Below are positions 1-5,312 of a stretch of DNA of 5,332 nucleotides, one piece after another. Position numbers and translations under genes: made by a program. Origin of the DNA: Thermoplasmata archaeon (GTDB lineage: Archaea; Thermoplasmatota; Thermoplasmata; Sysuiplasmatales; Sysuiplasmataceae). Location of the stretch: positions 1 through 5,332 of the forward strand of contig JAKAPY010000126.1 in the NCBI GenBank assembly GCA_021811925.1, in the 5' to 3' direction. The stretch's first letter is position 1. Each line of letters starts with the position of its first letter. The notes under the pieces are model-generated. The model was not told the DNA's origin. It searched no databases and saw only the letters and a list, made by a program, of their open reading frames with translations.

Positions 1-2
1 GT

Positions 3-74
3 TGTTATGACCTCTTCTTTTTCATGCTTCCGGCACTCATTGTACACTTTCCAGTTCCTGCTTCGCCTTGTCGT
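3..74 (-). other. Possible N-terminal fragment of an IS4/IS5-like transposase, running off the left edge
   Basis: Read on the minus strand from 74 towards 1, there is a 24-codon open stretch after an in-frame stop (75-77). It contains the string RNWKVYNE, followed by a charged segment. This recalls the N-terminal 'NW..YN' start seen in some archaeal DDE transposases of the IS5/IS4 groups. No ATG lies in this frame; the only obvious alternative start is GTG at 45-47, inside the motif. The match is short and from memory, so this could be chance. If real, the rest of the gene lies to the left of the window and the hairpin at 81-105 would lie just upstream of it. Confidence 0.15.
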
Positions 75-80
75 TCACAT

Positions 81-105
81 CCCATCCCGCCGACAACGGG
101 ATGGG
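81..105. repeat. Perfect 9-bp inverted repeat (stem-loop)
   Basis: CCCATCCCG (81-89) pairs perfectly with CGGGATGGG (97-105) across a 7-nt loop. Seven of the nine pairs are G-C, so it is a stable hairpin on either strand. No U-run follows on either side, so it is not a typical intrinsic terminator. It could belong to the end of a mobile element to the left, or to a structured RNA together with the two following hairpins. Confidence 0.6.
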
Positions 106-126
106 CATCAAAAGTCAGATAAACAA

Positions 127-143
127 CGGATGCACATTATCCG
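127..143. repeat. Short stem-loop
   Basis: CGGAT (127-131) pairs with ATCCG (139-143), and a G-T wobble (132/138) closes a 5-nt loop. Alone this is weak. It matters because it sits between two stronger hairpins in a 115-bp stretch. Confidence 0.35.
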
Positions 144-145
144 GC

Positions 146-194
146 GGAGATGCGCCATCCTGTTGTCGTTGCAAACAAAAGGTATGGCATCTCC
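146..194. repeat. Imperfect 14-bp hairpin upstream of the peptidase
   Basis: GGAGATG (146-152) pairs with CATCTCC (188-194). After a 2-nt bulge, CCAT (155-158) pairs with ATGG (184-187). After a 1-nt bulge (183), CCT (159-161) pairs with AGG (180-182). That is 14 Watson-Crick pairs around an 18-nt loop. It could be an mRNA leader structure, a miniature inverted-repeat relic or an element end; the sequence alone does not decide. Confidence 0.45.
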
Positions 195-235
195 TCAATT
201 TCATATTTTGTGGGCACACCCGAACTTATCGGAAC

Positions 236-250
236 TTTCAAATATTGAAA
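236..250. promoter_or_regulatory. Candidate operator dyad before the peptidase gene
   Basis: TTTCAA (236-241) and TTGAAA (245-250) form a perfect 6-bp inverted repeat with a 3-nt spacer, ending 10 nt before the ATG at 261. A short-spaced dyad across the promoter-proximal region is typical of binding sites for dimeric winged-helix regulators. It lies downstream of the TATA-like stretch at 223-230, where a bound protein could block initiation. The site is AT-rich, so a chance palindrome is possible. Confidence 0.35.
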
Positions 251-260
251 TTTTGATCAT

Positions 261-1160
261 ATGAGCGTGACTATTAACATTGTTTCTCGAATCACAGTAA
301 TTTCAATTGTGGTATTATTGAGCATATCCGGTGTGAGTATGGTCACTGCCAACTCGATCACGAATAGTGCCGCGGCATCAACGTCTCAGACTAAAGAAAG
401 TCTGCACGTCGTTTCAGCATCTCGTGCTAATCTCATTGGCGGTTCCGGCACTACATTAAATTGGGCAGGTTATGTGGTGGCTACAAGTTTTTCCAACCCA
501 CAGCCTGTTATATCAGGCATTAGTGGTTCATGGGTACTCCAAAAGGTGAAACCAACCTCGAATTTAGATCAGTACACTTATTCAAGTCAATGGGTGGGTA
601 TTGGCGGCTATTTCTCAGGTGAACTTATTCAAGTGGGAACAGAGTCTGATACTTATTCTGGATTCTTCGGTATTGGTGCTACTACTTACTATGCATGGTA
701 TGAGATGCTCCCCTATAACGGTCAGCCTGGCAACAGTAGTGAAGTCAAGATTAAAATGGCAGTCCATCCAGGAAATATAATGGTTGCCGAAATCTTTGGC
801 AATAATCCAACTTGGACAATCACGATAGCTGACACAAATACGAGCGGGTTCTTTCAGAAGGTTTTTACCTACAACACAGACATGAAGTCCGGCGATTTCA
901 TCGATGAGCGACCTACAGTAAATGGCGGATTGCCTACACTTGCTAATTTCGGGACAGCATATTTTGGGCCAGCGTATGCAGGCTCTGGTAATTACAATAC
1001 AGTAACTGAAACTGACGGAAACGTGTATTTCTTAGGATCGAATGGAATACAAAACGTTGCACTGACCATGGACAACTCCAGCGGTAATGTTCTGGCGCAG
1101 CCTTCTTCACTGAACAATGATTTGCAAAGCTTTACAGTTACTTGGAAAAGAGGATCCTAA
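261..1160 (+). CDS. Secreted G1-family (eqolisin, peptidase A4 fold) glutamic endopeptidase
   Basis: This 299-residue protein is predicted to be an exported acid protease. Residues 1-30 look like a signal peptide: polar start with Arg10, hydrophobic core about 11-28, likely cleavage near VTA-N. A short Ser/Ala/Thr-rich stretch follows to about 60. The catalytic domain begins with NWAGY (67-71) and contains WVGIGG (111-116), LIQVG (122-126), YYAWYEMLP (143-151) and DFIDERPTVNGGLP (212-225). Compared with scytalidoglutamic peptidase, Gln124 aligns with catalytic Gln53 and Glu216 with Glu136, so the Gln/Glu dyad is intact. The first acidic residue of that block, Glu in the fungal enzyme, is Asp212 here. 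Known family members hydrolyse proteins at acid pH, which suits an acidophile feeding on peptides. Three N-x-S/T sequons occur in the exported part (158, 193, 272). ATG 261 is chosen because the signal peptide follows at once. The gene stands alone; the substrate is unknown. Confidence 0.85.
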   Translation: MSVTINIVSRITVISIVVLLSISGVSMVTANSITNSAAASTSQTKESLHVVSASRANLIGGSGTTLNWAGYVVATSFSNPQPVISGISGSWVLQKVKPTSNLDQYTYSSQWVGIGGYFSGELIQVGTESDTYSGFFGIGATTYYAWYEMLPYNGQPGNSSEVKIKMAVHPGNIMVAEIFGNNPTWTITIADTNTSGFFQKVFTYNTDMKSGDFIDERPTVNGGLPTLANFGTAYFGPAYAGSGNYNTVTETDGNVYFLGSNGIQNVALTMDNSSGNVLAQPSSLNNDLQSFTVTWKRGS

Positions 1161-1189
1161 AATTACTCTCATAATAAGCACTGTACAGC

Positions 1190-1199
1190 ATAATTTATT
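1190..1199 (+). promoter_or_regulatory. Possible archaeal TATA box for the permease
   Basis: ATAATTTATT lies about 42 bp upstream of the permease ATG at 1237. Transcription starting some 25 bp downstream would leave a leader of roughly 15-20 nt and would begin inside the inverted repeat at 1202-1222. This fits an archaeal TATA position but rests on AT-richness alone. Confidence 0.25.
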
Positions 1200-1201
1200 G
1201 A

Positions 1202-1222
1202 AGACTCAGATGCCATGAGTCT
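1202..1222. repeat. 7-bp inverted repeat between peptidase and permease
   Basis: AGACTCA (1202-1208) and TGAGTCT (1216-1222) are perfect inverse complements across 7 nt. A second overlapping pairing, ACTCAG (1204-1209) with CTGAGT (1221-1226), is also perfect. The dyad is 14 bp before the permease ATG and just after the TATA-like stretch, so an operator is the simplest reading. A leader hairpin or weak transcription end is the alternative. No T-run follows it. Confidence 0.4.
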
Positions 1223-1236
1223 GAGTAAGTGGAATC

Positions 1237-2757
1237 ATGAATTCAATGAGGAATAAGCTCAATATCGGCCTAGCTTACGACTTGTATCGATCTCTGACAA
1301 GTAAATCATTCATATCCTCAGTGGCGCTGATGCTATCGATATCGATAATTGTGGGCGCCAGCCTTATAGGTGGCATAACGAACCCCTCGGAAAACGGCAT
1401 AAACATTGACCATGCTTACTTTTACGAAAACTCCTCCTATCATCAGGTTAGCTACTTCTTCGATGCAACAGGTAATCCTCTGACACATCTATCGGTTTCG
1501 TTTGTTGTGTTGAATCAGACGAATCGTGTATTTTCGGCTGAAACCACTACAAGCACTAACGGTTTTGCGAACTTCACCTTCAGTCCGCCGATCTTAACAG
1601 AGCAGTTCATAGCTTATGAGAATTATTCATACGCCGGAGAAGAATTTTCGACAAACGTAATCTTGAACGCTTCAAACCATTCCATGAATTACATGTCAGG
1701 ATTGGGATATCAAATTAACCCTGTTGCAAAACCGCGCGACCCTTATGGGGACAACCTTTTGATTTTCTATTTGGGTGAAAACGGAACAAGGTCTTCAACG
1801 GTCAAAGTCTATCTTGCAAAGGCCAGTGGCCTCACCGGGGTCGAAACAAATGGTTCTAACAGTTACAACAAATACAACAGTAAGAAACTCGTTGCCACAA
1901 TTTCTGATTTTTGTTTAACAATAGTAAATGTACCTGTTGGACCTTCCGGGATCTCCCAGTTTTTTAATGTCTTTATATATTCCGCCAATAATACCCTCTT
2001 GGCAGAGAGTGTCAACCTCAGATTGAGTTTTCCCTCACCGGGTTATCAGGCGGCCGATGAGGCAGCCATATTTTCGTCAGCTTATCTTCCTGTACTAGGC
2101 TCCATGATAGCATTCCTGATAGCTTATACCAACTATGGAAGGCTGTTTTCGGCAGGTGTTATGGACAGTATCCTTGTAAGGCCAATCACGCGCGGGAGGT
2201 TGTTTCTGTCCAGATGGATTTCCTCGGCAATATCACTGTTCACCTTTCCTTTGCTCATATTCGCCACCTTAGATATGCTGATTTTTTGGAGGTTTAGCTC
2301 TCTCATCCCCTTGCCGGTTTATACCATTCTGCTGACCGGAATCTATTTTTCCTTTTTGGCCTTTCTGGGCATCGTACTCGCACTGTCCAATGTAGTAAAG
2401 TCGGACTCGGTGCTCTTCGGTTCGACACTTTTCATTTTGATAGTCTTTACAGTCCTATGGGGCAGCATTGGCCAATTAATTGGAGGATTCCTCGGCATTT
2501 CCCCTCCGATCGGCGTTGGAGTGCCTGGGGTGAGCGAGAACTACTTGTCCCTGCAGCTGCTCACTTACTATCTCAATCCAGTAGGAGGAATTACTCTTGC
2601 ATCCACAGCGGTGACCGGCAATTTTGAAAATTTCATTCAGCCCATTTCTGCGTCCCCATATTCGCCGACAGCGATCAGGATTGTGTTGGAAGGAGTTGCA
2701 TGGACAGTTTTTACCTTGGCCGTTTCATATTTCACTGCGATAAAGACTCGGCGATGA
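1237..2757 (+). CDS. ABC-2 type transporter permease with large extracytoplasmic domain
   Basis: This 506-residue membrane protein is the permease part of an ABC exporter. One helix (about 24-46) precedes some 230 extracytoplasmic residues (about 50-275). Residues 72-116 resemble a beta-sandwich of the carboxypeptidase-regulatory type, with a GNPLTHLSVSF start and a TSTNGFANFTF turn. The membrane part follows: helices near 279-299, 329-350, 358-384, 392-420 and 481-501. Between the first two lies VMDSILVRPITRGRLFLSRW (309-328), the cytoplasmic elbow typical of ABC-2 permeases. All nine N-x-S/T sequons (65, 93, 112, 129, 144, 147, 182, 205, 251) fall in the outer domain and none in the rest, supporting the topology. 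ATG 1237 is used; ATG 1246 is an alternative. The ATPase is not in the window, so the substrate is unknown. The frame ends right after the last helix (AIKTRR), near the normal end or a few residues short of it because of the following insertion. Confidence 0.8.
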   Translation: MNSMRNKLNIGLAYDLYRSLTSKSFISSVALMLSISIIVGASLIGGITNPSENGINIDHAYFYENSSYHQVSYFFDATGNPLTHLSVSFVVLNQTNRVFSAETTTSTNGFANFTFSPPILTEQFIAYENYSYAGEEFSTNVILNASNHSMNYMSGLGYQINPVAKPRDPYGDNLLIFYLGENGTRSSTVKVYLAKASGLTGVETNGSNSYNKYNSKKLVATISDFCLTIVNVPVGPSGISQFFNVFIYSANNTLLAESVNLRLSFPSPGYQAADEAAIFSSAYLPVLGSMIAFLIAYTNYGRLFSAGVMDSILVRPITRGRLFLSRWISSAISLFTFPLLIFATLDMLIFWRFSSLIPLPVYTILLTGIYFSFLAFLGIVLALSNVVKSDSVLFGSTLFILIVFTVLWGSIGQLIGGFLGISPPIGVGVPGVSENYLSLQLLTYYLNPVGGITLASTAVTGNFENFIQPISASPYSPTAIRIVLEGVAWTVFTLAVSYFTAIKTRR

Positions 2758-2820
2758 CTCTCTACTGGAACCTGATTGTTATATAGAACGGGATGTGGAG
2801 ACCGAATCACTGTGTCCGCT

Positions 2821-2877
2821 ACAGGAAATGAATGCTGCGAAGCGACCTATATGGACATTTGCATTGCGTATTTCTGT
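2821..2877 (-). repeat. Imperfect stem-loop in the IS110 non-coding end
   Basis: ACAG (2821-2824) pairs with CTGT (2874-2877), continued by a G-T wobble and two A-T pairs. After an internal loop, AATGC (2831-2835) pairs with GCATT (2861-2865). The apical part (2836-2860) is open. The pairing is moderate and was found by eye; shuffled-sequence folding would be needed to show that it exceeds chance. Confidence 0.25.
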
Positions 2878-2925
2878 AGATTCTGCGATGAGTGCTTGAG
2901 CTGATGTATGCTCATTCAACGAATA

Positions 2926-2962
2926 AAATTGCCGTTCCCGCACACGTTGCGGCGGTGAATTT
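2926..2962 (-). repeat. GC-rich hairpin just downstream of the IS110 transposase stop
   Basis: CCGCA (2938-2942) pairs with TGCGG (2948-2952) around a 5-nt loop. Past a 3-nt bulge, CCG (2932-2934) pairs with CGG (2953-2955), a G-T wobble follows (2931/2956), then AAATT (2926-2930) pairs with AATTT (2958-2962) past one bulged base. That is 13 Watson-Crick pairs plus one wobble. It starts 28 bp past the stop in the direction of transposase transcription, and on that strand the stem runs into the T-rich sequence TTTTATT. It could end the transposase transcript or form part of a bridge RNA. Confidence 0.45.
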
Positions 2963-2990
2963 CTGTCTTTGAATTTTTCCGATTTTCCGC

Positions 2991-3940
2991 TCAGGCGACG
3001 CACTTCTCTGCCTTCGCCTTCAAATACAACTGCGGAATAGTGAACTCTTTTCCGTGTCTCATGACGGAAAATGCCTGAATGAGAAGCTTCCGTGCAACGG
3101 CAATCCTTGCGACTTTCTTGTGCTTTCCCCTTGCAATGAGCCTGTCGTAGAGGACGGTGCAGGCCGGATTGCACTGTATCGCGGGCAAGGCACTCTGGAA
3201 GAGTGCTGTTCTCAGTGCCTTGCTCCCCCTCTTTGATATGGGCAAACCCGTGCTCTCATACTTGCCCGAATCACTTTTCTGCGGATCCAGACCGGCGAAC
3301 GCAATCACATCATTCACAGTCTCGAACCTTCCCGTGCTGGCAATTTCGCACTCTATGATTGCTGCAGTGACGGGGCCGATGCCCGGCACTGTTGCAACCA
3401 GGCTGCCCTTCTTCTCCATCTCCTTCCCTATCTTCCTCTCCTGATGCTCAGTGCATTCGCTGATGAGTTCAAGCTCCCTGATGAGGTAGCGCACCTCATC
3501 GACGAGCGGTTCTTCGAGACCGTCTGCTGTCTTCCTGCCGGCGAATATGCCTGCAAGGGTTTTTGCTTTCTCTGCCGTCTTCGATTTGACTGCATAGAAA
3601 CGGGAGATGACTTTCTCAATCTCGTCGGCCGTAGCATTGAACAGACGCGTGTGCTGGCAGAAACTCCTGAGCAGTGCAATATTCGAAGGTGTATTCACAT
3701 CTCTCATTTCCTGCGAAAGTCCCGGACAGAGTATGTCCAGGTCCCTTCTGAGCTGTGCCTTTGTCTTCGCCGCCCTGTCGACAAGCCGCTGCCTGACACG
3801 TGTTCTCTCCTTGAGTCCCGCGTCATCCCCGGACCACTTTGTCTGTTCGTGATGCATGTGGTTCTTGCGTGTGAACTCCGCGATGAGTTCACAGTCGAGC
3901 TCATCCGTCTTCGTCTTTCTGAGCTGCCCGGGAGTACACT
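2991..3940 (-). pseudogene. IS110-family transposase, N-terminus lost
   Basis: IS110 transposases are DEDD recombinases with an N-terminal RuvC-like domain and a C-terminal Transposase_20 domain containing the serine nucleophile. The frame stays open to an ATG at 4049, giving 352 residues, but the first ~38 are antisense of the neighbouring IS256 element and do not belong. True similarity starts at PGQLRKTKTDELDCELIAEF, the last RuvC-like motif, keeping the final two acidic residues (Asp49, Asp52 in the 352-residue numbering). The first Asp and Glu of the tetrad are missing. A helical linker (about 75-210) leads to VPGIGPVTAA (221-230), FAGLDP (251-256), then SGKYESTG and ISKRGSKALR (261-280), the conserved core of Transposase_20. 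About 310 genuine residues remain of a usual ~340-420. The C-terminus is complete. Without the first half of the acidic site it cannot be active. Confidence 0.8.
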
Positions 3941-3966
3941 GGAAAATTGTGTAAAAACGAAAACAG
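3941..3966. repeat. Left terminal inverted repeat of the IS256-type element
   Basis: The stretch begins GGAAAATTGTGTAAAAAC, containing AATTGTGTAAAA, which matches the characteristic end of the IS256 family as I remember it. It coincides with the point where IS110 similarity stops on the minus strand. The partner should read TTTTACACAATTTTCC on the plus strand shortly after 5332. The inner limit of the repeat cannot be set without that partner. Confidence 0.6.
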
Positions 3967-3989
3967 AAAGAGAGAAAGAGGAAGATAGT

Positions 3990-4037
3990 ATGTCTGACAG
4001 ATGTATGACACAGGGAACATGGAGAGAGCAGATATGA
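3990..4037 (+). CDS. Possible 15-codon leader ORF coupled to the transposase
   Basis: ATG 3990 follows a GAGG Shine-Dalgarno-like stretch (3978-3981) at 8-nt spacing, the best ribosome-binding site in this region. The frame encodes MSDRCMTQGTWREQI and ends at TGA 4035-4037. That stop overlaps an in-frame transposase ATG (4034-4036) as ATGA, and GGAG (4021-4024) lies 9 nt before that ATG. This is the geometry of translational coupling. It could be chance in a purine-rich stretch, and no homologue is recognised. Confidence 0.2.
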   Translation: MSDRCMTQGTWREQI

Positions 4038-5312
4038 GAAGAGAGGCAAGGAACAGTACAGATACAGTGATGGAAAAGGTGCAGGAGGAGGAAGAGGACA
4101 GTACTGCAGACAGCCTTACAGAGAAAACTGCAGACGAGATCTTCGCCAGGATGCAGAAGGGTGAGAACGTTTCCCTTCCAACACTCCTGGAAGGCATCGT
4201 CAACGCAGTGATGGAGAGGGAAAGGGACTATTTCCTTCAGTCGACAGAGGACTACGCCAACGGCTTCTATACGAGGAAACTGCAGATGGCAATGGGTAAG
4301 CTCAATCTGAAGGTTCCCAGGGTAAGGCACTCGAAGGGATTCAGGCCGGCACTGCTGCCCGGCAGATGGGGAAGGGTGTACGGCGACTACGGGCAGATAC
4401 TCACGGCACTGATGGTCAACGGCTATTCGCAGAGACAGGTGAAGGATTCACTCAGGGAACTCAATCTGCCCTATTCACAGGACAAGATTGACGCCATAGT
4501 GGGCATAGTCAGTGAGCGCCTGGAGGACTACAGGAAGATGCCCCTTCCGTCAGAGCTGTTTGCTGTGTTCATAGACGCATACCATGCACAGCTCAGGGAT
4601 GAGGGGAAGATAAAGGAGGTGAGCGTATTCACTGCATTAGGCATAGATCTCGACGGCCGCAAGTCCATACTGGGCTACTGGGTGAATGACGGCGGCGAGA
4701 ACAAGGCATTCTGGATTGATGTTCTGCAGGACCTCATTGCAAGGGGTGTGTCAAAGGTGCTCGTCTTTGTCACGGACGACTTCTCCGGACTGAAGGAGGT
4801 CATGGCAAGGCTCTTCCCCCTACAGCGACCACCAGCTCTGCTGCGTACACCTGAAGCGCAATCTGAAGAAACACCTGTCTGTGAAGCTGTACCGTGAAGT
4901 GAAGGAGAAGCTCTTTCTCCTCTTCAGGGCGCACGACGTCGATGAAGGGGAGAGACAGCTGTCGGCCATCGCCGACGCTGTCTCAAAGGAGAACAGCGAA
5001 CTTGCGGACAGGCTGAGGGGAAGGAAGGGCAACTATCTTGCCTTCCTCAAATACCCTCAGGAGGTCAGGACGCACATATATACAACAAACGGCGTCGAAT
5101 CCGTGAACTCGGGCCTGGAGTACATGCGTTACGAGCTCGGCGGCTACTTTCCGTCCAGACGCTCACTCGACTTCAACTACTACATACAGATCGAGCACAG
5201 GAACGATGGATGGCTCAGGAGACCGCTGCCCGCGGTCTCATCGAACACGTACGAACTGCGGCAGCTGTTCGAGCTCAGGTTCGGAATAGGAAAGGAGAGA
5301 TCAGATCAATGA
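4001..5312 (+). pseudogene. IS256/Mutator-family transposase with a +1 frameshift
   Basis: This DDE transposase would move the surrounding element. The first frame runs from 4001 to 4897; matching sequence continues one base out of phase to the stop at 5310-5312. Skipping one base in the C run at 4816-4820 gives a continuous 436-residue protein of ordinary family length. The RNase H-like core is visible: Asp192 in VFIDAYHAQLRD, Asp259 in VTDDFSGL, the CCVHLKRN block (280-287 of the joined protein, its Cys and His typical of Mutator transposases), and Glu366 in TTNGVESVN. The spacings of 67 and 107 fit IS256 itself. Because Glu366 follows the shift, the upstream product (298 residues, last 25 out of frame) lacks the full site. 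A stop at 3995-3997 forces the start to 4001 or later; ATG 4019 and ATG 4034 (GGAG nine bases upstream) are alternatives. A sequencing error in the C run cannot be excluded; then the gene would be intact. Confidence 0.85.
4811..4823 (+). other. Frameshift site in the IS256-type transposase
   Basis: The sequence CTCTTCCCCCTAC reads Leu-Phe-Pro-Leu in the upstream frame. With four C instead of five it would read Leu-Phe-Pro-Tyr and continue as YSDHQLCCVHLKRN, the expected family sequence. One extra C at 4816-4820 therefore accounts for the whole break. Confidence 0.8.

Larger units (their letters stand above)
1..260. other. Non-coding region upstream of the peptidase, rich in inverted repeats
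   Basis: I see no convincing complete gene here. The plus-strand frames spanning it have no recognisable domain and low-complexity, Ser/Arg/His-rich translations. What stands out is secondary structure: stem-loops at 81-105, 127-143 and 146-194, and a dyad at 236-250. Weak archaeal TATA-like stretches occur at 201-209 (TCATATTTT) and 223-230 (AACTTATC). The second is placed about right for a near-leaderless transcript of the peptidase starting at 261, but neither is strong enough to call alone. Confidence 0.5.
2758..2990 (-). other. Non-coding 3' flank of the IS110-family transposase
   Basis: This 233-bp stretch lies between the permease stop and the stop of the convergent IS110-type transposase. 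I see no supported gene; the minus-strand frame overlapping it has no recognisable domain. It probably includes one end of the IS110 element, but these elements often lack clear terminal inverted repeats, so the junction with host DNA cannot be placed. It contains three successive stem-loops: 2821-2877, 2888-2915 and 2926-2962. In the IS1111 branch of this family the guide (bridge) RNA is encoded at the downstream end; in the IS110 branch it lies upstream of the gene. Which branch this copy belongs to is not settled here. Confidence 0.45.
2758..3940 (-). mobile_element. Truncated IS110-family insertion sequence, interrupted by an IS256-type element
   Basis: The stretch holds the C-terminal three quarters of an IS110-family transposase gene and its downstream non-coding flank. 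The outer limit near the permease is not defined by a visible repeat, so 2758 is the earliest possible edge. At the other side, IS110 coding similarity stops at about 3940, where the inverted repeat of the IS256-type element begins. The missing 5' part is expected beyond the right edge of the window, followed by the other IS110 end. It lies tail to tail with the permease. Confidence 0.65.

Noticed and set aside
7..264. Plus-strand 85-codon open frame before the peptidase
   Set aside because: Its translation has no domain, it runs through three hairpins and it overlaps the peptidase start. The peptidase start is well fixed by its signal peptide.
2776..2785. TATA-like stretch TGTTATATAG after the permease
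   Set aside because: On the plus strand it would transcribe only antisense to the IS110 gene, and on the minus strand antisense to the permease. No gene fits it.
2779..3174. Minus-strand 131-codon open frame
   Set aside because: It overlaps the conserved C-terminus of the IS110 transposase in a different frame and translates to low-information, Arg/Ser-rich sequence.
3444..4037. Plus-strand 197-codon open frame
   Set aside because: It lies antisense to the clearly recognisable IS110 transposase and crosses the IS256 left end. Its translation is Cys/Arg/Leu-rich with no domain.
3942..4049. N-terminal extension of the IS110 transposase to ATG 4049
   Set aside because: These codons are the antisense of the IS256 end and leader. 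The hydrophobic Phe/Leu/Ser-rich sequence looks nothing like the DEDD domain that should be there.
3704..4330. Minus-strand 208-codon open frame
   Set aside because: It is antisense to the IS256 transposase start and overlaps IS110 coding sequence in another frame. No recognisable domain and a Ser/His/Cys-rich composition.
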